From NCBI GenBank assembly GCA_029582155.1, contig CM055907.1, positions 30,342,983 to 30,406,982 on the forward strand: a stretch of 64,000 nucleotides of DNA, given 5' to 3'. This stretch comes from Panopea generosa. Its lineage: Eukaryota; Mollusca; Bivalvia; Adapedonta; Hiatellidae. This document shows positions 47,092-58,600 of this stretch, one piece after another. A model generated the notes under the pieces. That model ran no database searches, was not told the DNA's origin, and was given only the letters and a program-made list of their open reading frames with translations. A program made the position numbers and the translations under genes. How positions within the stretch are numbered: the stretch's first letter is position 1; each line of letters begins with the position of its first letter.

Positions 47092-47785
47092 ATTCAGATC
47101 ACAAAGTTGTTTCAATTGATTCATAACAGGCTTTTAGATTTAAACTAAGTTACACCTCTGATAATAATTATAATAAATAAAATAAAAAGTAATGAATTTG
47201 AAATTAGATGAGTTTATAATCAAAATGACTACGAATAAAGAAATAATGCAGGACGCATATTAAAATGAATGTTATGTATCTAATGTAATAACACATAATA
47301 AAGACGCAGTAAGGAAACGTGTAAAATATATCTGACCATTTGCGAAGTTATTTAAAACAGTATGCATTACATAAAAATTGATTTCTTTAAAGAAATAAAC
47401 TTTGCAAACTGATTATTATTAATCAATAAACACTAATTCAAAAAGAAATAAGCATTTTGAATATTTTATAGTTATAAGTTTTGACAATCTTAGCTGGAAT
47501 GAAAATGATCTTACTATAATTCAAAAATTTAGTCATGTTTTTTTTTATAGACATAGGGGATTATTATTTATAGAATGTTTATATAAGGAAAGAAATAAGT
47601 ATTACTATAGAGCTCGTAAATTGAGAATGCTTATTAAAGCATGATTCCACGAAGCCTGCAAACAGTAATGGAGAATGGCAGAAAACGGTTCAGAAGCAGA
47701 AGAAATGGCAGCACGACCACGAATAAAAAAACCCGAGTTAGGGACTCGGCGATTCAGCAACTTCGTCGGTGTTGATACAGGAGGC
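47092..47785. other. AT-rich DNA after the Ty3/Gypsy relic
   Basis: This may include the remains of a 3' LTR, which I cannot confirm without its partner. A short hairpin, CCGAGT/ACTCGG (47733-47749), follows an A-run. No gene is recognised. Confidence 0.4.
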
Positions 47786-48095
47786 GTCGAGAATTCGATA
47801 TCGACGATGGAATTCAATATCGACGGTGGAATTCGATATCAACGGTGAATATGATATCGGCGGTGGAATTTGATATAAATGGTGAATCAGATATCGACGG
47901 TGGAATTCAATATCGACGGTGGAATTCGATATCAACGGTGAATATGATATCAGCGGTGGAATTTGATATAAATGGTGAATCAGATATCGACGGTGGAATT
48001 CGATATCAACGGTGAATATGATATCGGCGATTGAATTTGATATAAATGGTAAATCAGATATCGACGGTGTATCTGATATCGGCGGTAAATTATAT
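47785..48095. repeat. GATATC/GAATTC-rich tandem repeats, ~17-18-bp basic unit
   Basis: Variants of GATATCGACGGTGGAATTC repeat over 300 bases. A longer pattern is visible: GAATATGATATCGGCGGTGG, then AATTTGATATAAATGGTGAA, then TCAGATATCGACGGTGG, recurring about every 95-100 bases. The units are rich in the palindromes GATATC and GAATTC. No gene. Confidence 0.85.
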
Positions 48096-48138
48096 CAACG
48101 CAACGTATCTGGTTGAAACCAGTACGATAAATGATGGA

Positions 48139-48148
48139 CTATATAAAG
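48139..48148 (+). promoter_or_regulatory. TATA-like box (CTATATAAAG)
   Basis: A near-consensus TATA box follows the GATATC repeats, downstream of the Ty3/Gypsy relic. It could be the promoter of a degraded LTR. No transcript start can be assigned from sequence. Confidence 0.25.
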
Positions 48149-48687
48149 GGATACAAATAGCACGAAGACGACAACGGTATGGGTTGTCAAAATTGATCCA
48201 ATAAACATATGGCACGGCGACGTATGAATGGTAATGGTACGAACAGCTTATGATACATATGGCGCAACGACGTTTAATTGTACGATTACTCAGTGATTAT
48301 TCATGGTACGGCGACGTATAATAAATGGTACAACGACACATGGCTATGGTACAACGACACGCGGAAATGGAAGCCATTCTTCGACTACATTATACATCGC
48401 TAAAGGATACGACCGCGAGCAGAATATTCAGTTTAGACATTAAAGTGAATTTATATAAATAGTGTGTATATTAATCCGATTTATCTGAAATGACATAGCA
48501 CATGAACTTTGATAAAGAGTGATAAGACACAGTACGAGAAAATGGAAAAACGTGGACTTTAGAGACGTGATATAAAACAAAAACACTTGAAAATGTTCAG
48601 AAGTAATAATTATATTGTGACTTCATTTTATTTAAAAAAATAAGAAAGTATATTAAATACATTCTTTTAATTTGATAGGGGCATATG

Positions 48688-48745
48688 CATTATAGTCAGT
48701 CTCTCAGTTATTATCATATTTTAATTAAATTAGTTTAATAGTTTG
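48688..48745 (+). repeat. Short repeat shared with 38816-38880
   Basis: ATTATAGTCAGTCTCTCAGT followed by TATTATCATATTTTAAT matches the copy left of the Ty3/Gypsy relic with a few substitutions. Sequence beyond 48750 does not match. Confidence 0.7.
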
Positions 48746-48875
48746 ATAGTGTGACTGTATATGATTCTAGCGAGGTCTTTGTATAGGACAAGTAAGATGA
48801 ATTTTGGACAGTTTACTTTGGGCAGGCAAAAATGTGAAGTCATGTTTTAGTTTAGGGAGATTACTTTGGAAAGTT

Positions 48876-48900
48876 GGGGGGGGGGGGGGGGGGGGGGGGG
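48876..48900 (+). repeat. Run of 25 G
   Basis: Twenty-five consecutive G, then CGGGGTGGGAGG. It is a candidate G-quadruplex site, and its exact length is likely to be uncertain in any assembly. Confidence 0.85.
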
Positions 48901-49142
48901 CGGGGTGGGAGGCTGGTTAAGTTACATGGTTTGATTGAGATAATGGTTGGGGTTTAAGTAGGAACTGATATAAAAATGGGGACGTGTTTTGAACTATATT
49001 TTAGAAACTGCAATGTGTTAATAGAATTTATTAAAGTTTTCAATGACAGCTGTTAGAAATAAATATATATAGAAACTCCAGCTTTATGTGTTAATGAGGC
49101 ATGATGTTGAAACAATACTAGATTCCGCCTTTTTAAACCATT

Positions 49143-49245
49143 ATATAGCGACCGGGACAATACTCATATAAAAAAGTATATAGCGACCGGGACCATACTT
49201 ATATAAAAAAGTATATAGCGACCGGGACAATACACATATAAAAGT
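49143..49245. repeat. Three tandem 35-bp repeats
   Basis: TATATAGCGACCGGGACAAT plus ACTCATATAAAAAAG recurs with TAGCG at 49146, 49181 and 49216. Each unit has a GC-rich core in AT-rich surroundings. Confidence 0.92.
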
Positions 49246-50140
49246 GACATAAACTATGTCTGTTAAAACCCGACTCGCGGAACAAATATTATGTGATGCC
49301 ATTATTAAAATAAAACATTATCACACGTTAAAAGTGTATAACACTACTCAATTATTTCTGAGCACTAAAAGTCTTGTGAAATCAACTGTGAAATGGTTAA
49401 TCAATATAATTGACACACATTAGAACAATAAAACGCTTACGATACTGCGTGTAATTATCAATTATTGCTTAAAATATAGGACAGATAAAGCAATTATTAA
49501 ATATAATTATTTGTTTACACGCGAAATATATTAAATGTGAATAAAACAATGGACATAAAAACTTTGATAGCATGCAGTTGTCAAACTCCATACATTAGAG
49601 GGAATATTGTATCATACCAAGTATCATGGTAGGTTGACCAGAGCGGGATGTGGTTATAGCAACAATACTAATGGGCGTCGCAACAACAACCGAGGGCAAT
49701 ACAACCGAAGTCAGAGTAATCCTACTTACATGTAGCTGTCAGTCAGGTTTTGGAAAGTCCGTGGCTGGAGCGTAATTATGTGTTTTTAATACTAATATTG
49801 ACATTTTGGCATTAACAGAAACTCATCTACTTCATGATCACAAATTGACCTTAGAAGGTTATACATGGTTTGGTTTGAACCGAAAAGTTATATATAAAAT
49901 TGCAAGAGCCGGTTCTGGTGGAATTATTTAATGGATTTAATATATCCATTTTAGAAAGCTAGTTTTAGGGAATTTTATGGTTGAAGTTTAATCATAAGGT
50001 TGAAATTTTCACTCTTTTGACATGTTTTTTTTATTTACCACCTGAAAATGCTTCAAGATCATTTGATGTAGCTGCTTTTTATGATACTCTTTTATCAGAA
50101 ATTTATTAATATCAGAATGAAGGTGTTTTGTATACGTATA

Positions 50141-51650
50141 CTGAACAAAATAAGTAGCTTCCGCTGTGTTTGAGTGCAGATATATGTAAATATGAAAACA
50201 AGAGTTAAATTATTTTTATATGAATTGCAAGAGTATTTCAATGTGAATTTGTGTGAAATTTTTTATGTCTCTACATTTATGGAGAACTGATGAAATGGTT
50301 GATTAAATGTGGTAGGGGTCGTACACCAAACTCACACATTAATACCGGGTATGGCCACTTCAGACATCGAGGACTGTCTGGCATCAGTGACTCATAGAAC
50401 CGACAAGTGTGTTGATTTCGGCCTGTGGAATGTTGTTCCAGTCCTGAATTAAGGCTTGTGATGTTCGACGGTGGAATAGGGCGAAGTCTAACACGCTTGT
50501 CCAAATTATCCCACATGTGTTCGATGGGATTCATATCTGGGCTTTTGGCGGCCCAGTCATCAATAAATGCAATGTTATTCGTCCTGAGGAAATTCACAGT
50601 ATCTCTAGTTGTATGGCTTGTGGCATTATCCTGTTGAAACAGAATGATATTGGCATTATTTTGAAACATTGGGATGACGTGCCTCGCAAGAATCTCATCG
50701 GTAGCGTTGGTCATTCAAATTCCCATAGATCACGACGAAAGGTGTGCGATAGCCATGCGCAATGCCTGCCCAGACCATGACGGAACCTCCACCCACAAAA
50801 CGATCTGGTTTAAGTACACAGCAGTCGGCATAACGTTCATTTCTTCTACGGTATACTCGAACCCTGCCATCACTCCAATGAATGGAAAATCTTGACTCAT
50901 CGGAGAAGAGAACACTATTCAATTGTTGCTTTACCCAGCGATTGTGTGTACGTGCCAAACTAACACGATTAACGCAATGACGTCGCGTCATAACACAGCC
51001 AACGTAAAAACGACATCCAAGTAGACCACCTTCGCGCAGACGATTGCGTACAGTTTGGTCAGATATTCGGTTGTTATGTGTACCAGGGGTGTTTGCAGAA
51101 GTGGCAGTGGCAGTTTGGAAACGATTGCGTAGGTTGGTGTTCATGATATAGCGGTCTTGCCCATGCGTCGTGACGCGAGGACGTCCACTACGTGGTAAAT
51201 CTTCCGTACGTCCTGTTGCTTGAAAACGTTTCCTAAGGTTTCGAATAGCACGGCAAGAACTGCCAACAATCCTAGCAACCTCATTCGTCGCAATACCAGC
51301 ATTAAGCATGTCAATGGCACGTTCACGTAAATTTGGTGGAATTCTAGGCATATCAAAAAGAAAGAAAACTGAATTTTTTTTTCAACGTTTTTTTCTTATT
51401 GACAACAAAGTCTATAAAATCAGACTGAAAGGTTTGGTTTCATAATCACGGATAATGCTGGTCCGTGCATGCACCAGGAAATCGACATAAACGTTTTCTT
51501 TTTTGTGTAATGCGTACAATCCAGTTACAATAGGTTTTATTTGACAATTAATCGTTAGCCCGAACATATGTAGGCCATTTGATATGTTGATTTCTTTTTA
51601 TAACAGTAAAAATATACGTATAGAAATCGGAAGTTTCTTTTTTGTTTCAT
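50141..51650 (-). mobile_element. Tc1-like DNA transposon, 1.51 kb, inserted in LINE copy 2
   Basis: Imperfect terminal inverted repeats of 23 bases lie at 50141-50163 and 51628-51650 (about 17 of 23 matching, best over the inner CTTCCG). TA occurs outside each end (50139-50140 and 51651-51652), the Tc1/mariner target duplication. LINE endonuclease sequence matching copy 1 stops at the left end and resumes at the right. The transposase is on the minus strand with two frame breaks, so the copy is inactive. Confidence 0.88.
50277..51351 (-). pseudogene. Tc1-like transposase, frameshifted, DD35E spacing
   Basis: ATG at 51351 opens MPRIPPNLRERAIDMLNAG, a paired-type helix-turn-helix domain with a second helix region (RRAI-like, RKRFQATGRTEDLPRSGRPR). 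The first catalytic Asp is in VLFSDESRFS and a conserved GGGSVMVWAGI follows. The frame ends after GNLNDQRYR at 50695 and resumes one base out at DEILARHVIP. The second Asp is in FQQDNATSH and the Glu in DMNPIEHMWD, with 35 residues between them against 34 in classic Tc1. A second shift near 50455 garbles the C-terminus, whose intended frame reads LIQDWNNIPQAEI. The enzyme would cut and paste the element at TA sites. Confidence 0.88.
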
Positions 51651-54375
51651 TATATATATGACGACTTCAATAGTAGATGTGGCGAAATGGACGATTTTAT
51701 TATCGGCGTTGGTGATATTATTGAACGGGATGTTATCGATTTTAAAACAAATCATTATGGTGAGCTTTTTACAGATTTTCTTATCATGTGTATGTAAAAT
51801 GGGAGAAATTGTTCTAACAACGATTATACATCTATTTCTACTAAAGACTTCACCAACTTGTATACCAGATCATTCTTTGTTAAAATGGAACATTGCTTTT
51901 AACATGTTGCGTTGTGATACTGAAACACCACTCAGTAATATTTATGATAAATTTGATTTAACTAATTTTCTAAATAATACAGAAGTGCTTACTGATGTTA
52001 ATATTGCTATTGACAAGTTGGAGGATTACAAACACATGATATCGATAGTGTTTATCAGGATTGGTGTAGTATAGTTAAGAGTCTATTCAACACAATAAAA
52101 GATGTAGACCTGGTGAACAGCTGTGGACCGAGAGATTGTCAGAAATATAGATTATGTTAGTAATGCTGAACGAAGGTGACTTAAGTGTACTCAGCGAAAT
52201 GTTAAAAAAGATCTTAAATCTGAATATGTACCAGTTCGTAAATTACTTGATCGTGAGGTACATAAGTCGAAACGTTTTTATTGGTACTCTTCACAAAATG
52301 AATTACTTATTGATTGTAATGTCGATCAGTCCAAGTTCTGGAAGTCAATCGGTAAGATCGGTTTAAACTAGTACAAATCTAAATGTATACCTTTAGAAGT
52401 TAAACTTCATGATGAATCTATTTCTACATCTATTTCAGATGTTTTCGTCAAGTGGAAAGATGATTTAGTTCTTTATTTTACAATAATAGTAATGAACGTT
52501 ACCAGGCACATTTACATTAAAGACTTCTCGGATGATAGTAACACTGTACATTTGTCTTTTAATGATAATAACTCTGTTTTTTAAGTAAAAAAAAGCCATT
52601 GAAAATGTAAAGCGAGGTAAAGCTTGTGGTATTGATAATATTCAAAGTGAGGTATTGTGTAATGGTACGTCCGTTTTATTTCTTCATGTTTTGTTTAATG
52701 TTTGTTTTAATAATGGCACAGTTCCATCTATCTGGGTTAAATGTATCATTAACCCAATACCCAAGTCTTCTACTGCTGAACCCAAGGGACCCCTTGCTTA
52801 ATAAGGGATTGCATAAGCAACCAGTATGTATAAAATATATTGTAATATTTTGAATAACCATTAAAGTTAATTTTGTGAAAACAGTTCCAAAATAGTCGAT
52901 GAACAGAACGGGTTTAGGAAGAAGCGTAGAACGATATGTCATATTTCAACTCTTACTAGTATTATTGATACATGTAGCAGGAAAAGCTAAATAAGTCTAC
53001 ATTTTGTGCTTTCAAAGACTTTCGAAAAGCTGATGATTATATAAATAGTGATATGCTTTGGAAAAGACTTTATGATAATGGTATCTGTGGTAAGATGCTT
53101 TTTGCTTTAAAGTCATTCCATGTCTCTATTTCGTCATGTGTAATAGTGATGACCTTTAAACTGAGTGGTTTAATGTACACTGTGGGCTAAGACAAAAGTG
53201 TGTTTTATCTCCTTTGTTGTTTAATTTATTTATTAATGATTTGGCTTTGTATTTGAAAAGCCTTAATATTGGAATATCGGGTAATAATGATAACATTTGT
53301 ATTTAAGTGCATGCCGACGATATCGTTCTATTGGCAGGAAATGAAACAGATTAACAGAGATTATTATCTGCCCTATCAGATTGGTGTGATTTAAATGATA
53401 TGTCTATTATTAGTAACAAGAGTGATGTTATTAATTTTCGACCATTTTCAACTCCTAAAACTGATTTTTTGTTCCAGTGTGGTAATGAAGTCTTACACAT
53501 GGTTAGTAAATACACTTATCTAATTATAGTACTGCAAGAACATTTGGATTTTAATGTTAGAGCTAATTTACATTAAAAGCTATCGTGCATAGTGGAAATC
53601 GTGCCCTTGGTCTTTTAATTGCTAAATGTAAATTTATTGGAGGAGTCCCATATAACGTTGATACAAACTTTTATGACTCAATTGTTTGGCCTGTAATTAA
53701 TTATGAGGCTGCAATATTGGGTTGTTAATTATTTTCATCTATTGATGCTGTTCATAACCGTGCTATACGATTCTTTCTTGGGGTTGGCAAATATACGCCA
53801 AAATCAGCAGTTGTCGATGAAATGGCTTGGCAACCTACTATTGGTAATCTATTTCTACATACTGGTGTCGTCTATCCTCTATGAATGTAAGTAGACTCAA
53901 TAAACGGGTTGCACTCTAATCTTACCTAAAAGCTAATGTTTCCTGTAAAAATTGGATGTACACTGTAAAAAAGCAGTTGGTATCACTTAATCTTCATCAG
54001 TTTTCAAATATTAATGTTAATATCCCTGTGCGTACTCTTGTTGATGACGTCACAAAGAAAGTTCTGGATATTTATACCAGTGATTGGTTTTCACCTATAA
54101 GACGAGTAGACAGTATGTCTGGTAAAGGACGAAACAAACTACGCACCTACCGTTTATTTAAAAATCAATTAAGTTATTGTAAAATTCTATTACCTTTAAG
54201 GCATTGGTCCGCTTTTCTGCAGTAAGTTTCGTTGTGGTGTTGCTTTAATAAGAACTGAGACCGGTAGATATGATTATCTTAGGTTAGAAAATAGAAAATG
54301 ACCATTTTGTAATACAGTGAAAGATAAATGTCATGTAATTTTAGAATGTCATCTTTATAATGATTTTACAAATGT

Positions 54376-54384
54376 TTTATTTGA
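54376..54384. other. SINE target-site duplication, left copy
   Basis: TTTATTTGA here is repeated at 54681-54689 on the far side of the SINE. The matching region of LINE copy 1 has the related sequence once. Confidence 0.8.
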
Positions 54385-54680
54385 TTGATTGATTGATTGA
54401 TTGAATATTTAGTGTAATTTTTATGCAATCGAGGGCTAACATATGATCAGTTAACCTAACCACTGTTTCCTGGGATTAACCAGTACTCGAGCACACCCCC
54501 ATCTCTGCAAGTAACTGATAACTTTCCCACTTGAATCAATGGTGAGAGACGAATGATAATGAGACAAAATGTCGTATATCAATCATCATGGAGACTGTTG
54601 CCGGGCGGGGTATTCGAACTTACGACTACTTGATTGATAGTCAGACGCTTAATCGACTGAGATAATCGGGCCCGGCTTGC
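54385..54680 (-). mobile_element. tRNA-derived SINE, ~296 bp, inserted in LINE copy 2
   Basis: On the minus strand it starts with a tRNA-like head, has a body of about 190 bases containing CAAGTGGGAAAGTTATCAGT, CAGAGATGGGGGTGTGCTCG and CCAGGAAACAGTGGTTAGGT, and ends in a (TCAA)n tail. A 9-bp duplication, TTTATTTGA, flanks it. The body resembles conserved central domains shared by SINEs of many invertebrates, including molluscs; I could not check which one. It is probably transcribed by RNA polymerase III and mobilised by a LINE. Confidence 0.88.
54600..54676 (-). other. tRNA-like head of the SINE with A and B boxes
   Basis: In minus-strand sense the 77 bases begin GCCGGGC and end GCCCGGC, a perfect 7-bp acceptor stem. 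The A box region reads TATCTCAGTCGATTAAGCG (54646-54664) and the B box AAGTTCGAATACC (within 54607-54622). These are internal RNA polymerase III promoter elements. The anticodon is not clear. Confidence 0.85.
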
Positions 54681-55196
54681 TTTATTTGAAAAAGCAGCAG
54701 CAATTAATGATATTTTTTATAATCTGTCAAATGCTGATAAGATAGTATTATTATTTTCCCACTCATCTGTCTCGTGTCTGTGCCAAAACCTGTTTTAATA
54801 TGTTACATAGACGTGCATCTTACCTTTGTAAATAATGCATTTTTTGTTTTATATATATAATGTTACCTTTTTATCAACTCCTTTGTGTATGCTGCAAATC
54901 AGTTCGTTTCTGGTCTGATCAGAGGGGACAATCGATACTTTAAGATATGTTTTATATTGCACAAAAGTGCATTTTTTTTACTTGTCAGAATTTTAAAATT
55001 TTGTTTATAATTACACTTTATTATGAATCGATTTGCAGCATTACACATTGTCTTATTTTATGAATAGTTAATTGTATTTTGCTTTGTGTGATAGTGTCTT
55101 GTAATTCATATATTTGAATGGCTATGTACATATTTTGTATGGTAAAAATGTTATTGTTATTGCGATGTACATAGATAAGACTAAAATAAAGATTAA

Positions 55197-55640
55197 TAAG
55201 TATACCAAATTAGATAGGCATAGAACAGTAGCACTCAAACGACACACCAGTCATAGTAGCACAAGCCAAACAGTATATACGTGATTATTATAGGGGACCA
55301 CCATTTAGTGTAAGATAAGACAATAAAACTCCGTCAGTGTCTGATGTTGATGAATGTGGTGCACGTGACAAACAAGCTGACACTCATTTTGGTTTTCAAG
55401 GTTGGTGTAAGGAAGATATAAAGTTCATATTCATGTCTGCTATACGATAATAATTATGTTAATCACCAGACAAAAATTTACTTAGATGATACAAAGAAAA
55501 GTGTTGCAATGAGATGGTTGGAGGATGTTGGACCAGGATGTTTCATAAAAAAATGCGTAAGATATATATAGCCAAGATAAATTACTGCCATTGTTGTAAC
55601 TTAAATACTTGTGTGGAAACAGGTATTTACACAGTCTCAT
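55197..55640. other. Unrecognised DNA before the 60-bp array
   Basis: About 440 bases after the LINE 3' end, with no recognised gene or repeat. The frame starting at 55514 runs directly into the array. Confidence 0.45.
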
Positions 55641-58600
55641 TTCGTGATATGGTTAGCGGCTGGGGTAAGCCAGGCAGGGTGGACCTGCTAACCAGGCTTG
55701 TGTATGATATGGTTAGGGGGTTCGGTATGGGAGGCAAGGAGGACCTGCTAACCAGTCTTATGTAAGATATGGTTAGGGGGTGGGGTAAGCCAGGCAGAGT
55801 GGACCTACTAACCAGGCTTATGTATGATATGGTTAGGAGTTGGGGTAAGCGAGTCAGGGCGCACCTGCTAACCAGGCTTATCAATGATATGGTTAGGGGG
55901 TGGTGTGAGCGAGGAAGGGTGAACCTGCTAACCAGGCTTATGTATGATATGGTTAGCAGATTGGGTAAATGAGGCAGGGTGGACCTGCTAACCAGGCTTG
56001 TGTATGATATGGTAAGCAGATTGGGTAAACGAGGCAGGGTGGACCTGCTAACCAGGCTTGTGTATGATATGGTTAGGGGGTGGGGTGAGCGAGACAGGGT
56101 GGACCTGCTAACCAGGCTTATGTATGATATGGTTAGAAGGTGGGGTGAGCGAGACAGGGTGGACCTGCTAACCAGGCTTATGTATGATATGGTTAGCAGA
56201 TTGGGTAAACGAGGCAGGGTGGACCTGCTAACCAGGCTTGTGTATGATATGGTTAGGGTGTTGGGTAAGCGAGGCAGGGTGGACTTACTAACCAGGCTTA
56301 TGTATGATATGGTTAGGGTGTTGGGTGAGCTAGACAGGGTGGACCTGCTAACCAGGCTTATGTATGATATGGTTAGGGGGTGGGATGAGCGAGACAGGGT
56401 GGACCTGCTAACCAGGCTTATGTATGATATGGTTAGCGGATTGGGTAAGTGAGACAGGGTGGACCTGCTAACCAGGCTTATGTATGATATGGTTAGGGAG
56501 TTGGGTAAGCGAGGCAGGGTGGACCTGCTAACCAGGCTTATGTATGATATGGTTAGGGAGTTGGGTAAGCGAGGCAGGGTGGACCTGCTAACCAGGCTTA
56601 TGTATGATATGGTTAGGGGGTGGGATGAGCGAGACAGGGTGGACCTGCTAACCAGGCTTATGTATGATATGGTTAGCGGATTGGGTAAGTGAGACAGGGT
56701 GGACCTGCTAACCAGGCTTATGTATGATATGGTTAGGGAGTTGGGTAAGCGAGGCAGGGTGGACCTACTAACCAGGCTTATGTATGATATGGTTAGGGTG
56801 TGTGTTAAAAAACCAGACAGGGTGGAACTGCTAACCAGGATTATGTATGATATGGTTAGCGGGTGGGGTAAGCGGGACAGGTTGGACCTGCTTACCAGCT
56901 AATGTATGATATGGTTAGGTGGTGGGGTAAGCGATGCAGGTTGGAGCTGCTAACCAGTCTTATGTATGATATGGTCAGTGGATTGGGTAAGCAAGGCAGT
57001 GTGGCCCTGCTAGCCAGGCTTATGTATGATATAGTTAGGGGGCGGGGTAAGGGAGGCAAAGAGAACCTGCTAACAAGGCTTATGTATCATATTGTTAGGG
57101 AGTTGGTTAAGCAAGGCTGGCTGCACCTACTAACCAGGCTTATGTATCATATTGTTAGGGGTGGGTTAAGCCAGGCTGCCTGCACCTACTAACCAGGTTT
57201 ATGTATGATATAGTTAGGTGGTGGGGTAAGCGAGGCTTGGTGGACCAATTAACCATGCTTATGTATGACATGGTTAGTGGGTGGGGTAAGCCAGGCAGAG
57301 TGGATCTGCTAACCAGGCTTATGTTTGATATGGTTAGTGGGTTGGGTAAGGGAGGCAGGGTGCACTTGCTAACCAGGATTATGTATGCTATGGTTAGTGG
57401 GTGAGGTAAGCGAGGCACGGTGCACTTGCTACATTGTAACCAGGCTTATGTATGATATGGTTAGGGGCTGGGGTAAGCCAGGCAGGGTGGAACTGCTAAC
57501 CAGGTTTATGTGTGATATGTTTAGGGTGTGGAGTAAGCCAGACAGAGTGCACCTGTTAACCAGGATTATGTATGCTATAGTTAGTGGGTGAGGTAAGCGA
57601 GGCACGTTGCACTTGCTAACCAGGCTTATGTATGATATGGTTAGGGGTAGGGGTAAGCATGGCAGGGTGGACATGCTAATCAGACTTCTGTATGATATGG
57701 TTAGGGGCTGGGGTTAGCCAGGCAGGGTGGAACTGCTAACCAGGCTTATGTGTGATATGTTTAGGGTGTGGAGTAAGCCAGACAGAGTGAACCTGTTAAC
57801 CAGGCTTATGTATGAAATGGTAAGGGGGTGAGGTAAGCGAAGCAAGGTGGACCTGCTAAGCAGGCTTATGTATGATAATATTAGTTTGTGGGGTACGCGA
57901 GGCACGCTGAACCTGCTGACCAGTCTTATGTATGATATGGTTAGGGGTAGTGGTAAGAGAGGCAGGGTGCACTTGCTAACCAGGCTTATGTATGATATTA
58001 ATAGGGGTCGGGGTAAACCAGGCAGGGTGGACCTGCTAACCAGGATTATGTATGAAATGGTAAGGGGGTGGGGTAAGCGAGGCAGAGCGGCCTTGCTAAC
58101 CAGACTTATGTATGGTATGGTTAGGGGGTGGGGTAAGCCAGGCAGGGTGGATCTGCTAACTAGGCTTATGTATGATATGGTTAGGGGATGGGGTAAGACA
58201 GGCAGGGTGCACTTGCTAACCAGGCTTATGTGTGATATGATTAGGGGGTGGGGTAAGCCAGGCAGGTTGGACCTGCTAACCAGGATTATGTATGATATGG
58301 TAAGTTTGTGGGGTAAGCGATGTAGGGCGGACCTGCTAGCCAGGCTTATGTATGAATTGGATAGGGGGTGGGGTAAGCGAGGCAGGGCGGCCCTGCTAAC
58401 CAGACTTTTGTATGATATGGTTAGGGGGTGGGGTAAGCCAGGCAGGGTGGACCTGCTAACCAGGCTTATGTATGATATGGTTAGGGGATGGGGTAAGCGA
58501 AGCAGGGTGGACCTGGTAACCATGCTTATGTATGATATGGTTAGTGGGTGGGGAAAGCGACCAGGTTGGACCTGCTTACCAGTCTTATGCATGATATGGT

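Larger units (their letters stand above)
48149..49640. other. AT-rich DNA with small repeats between the Ty3/Gypsy relic and LINE copy 2
   Basis: No gene. At 48170-48370 short motifs such as ATGGTACAACGACAC recur irregularly. Other items here (the 48688 repeat, G-run and 35-bp repeats) are listed separately. Confidence 0.45.
49740..54836 (+). pseudogene. LINE copy 2 ORF2 remnant: endonuclease and reverse transcriptase
   Basis: The endonuclease is recognisable from TLEGYTWFGLNRKV and, after the Tc1 insertion, from the sequence reading GDIIERDVIDFKTNHYGELF. The linker follows (LNNTEVLTDVNIAIDKLE, QFVNYLIVRY in a shifted frame). RT traces include the segment reading CVLSPLLFNLFINDLALYLK and HADDIVLLAG: the two catalytic Asp are kept but Tyr is His. 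The C-terminus includes VLDIYTSDWFSPIRRVDSMS and a Cys/His motif near 54305-54350, split by the SINE. Stops and frameshifts are frequent. Copies 1 and 2 carry different mutations, so they decayed independently. Confidence 0.8.
49640..55196 (+). mobile_element. LINE copy 2, same family as copy 1, 5'-truncated and carrying two nested insertions
   Basis: It aligns with copy 1 (7677-11345, opposite strand) from the endonuclease to the shared 3' end ATAAAGATTAA near 55196. A Tc1-like element (50141-51650) and a SINE (54385-54680) interrupt it. It starts slightly further 5' in ORF2 than copy 1, keeping GFGKSVAGA and TNIDILALTETHLL of the endonuclease, but lacks recognisable ORF1. Its exact 5' limit is uncertain. 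Confidence 0.85.
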
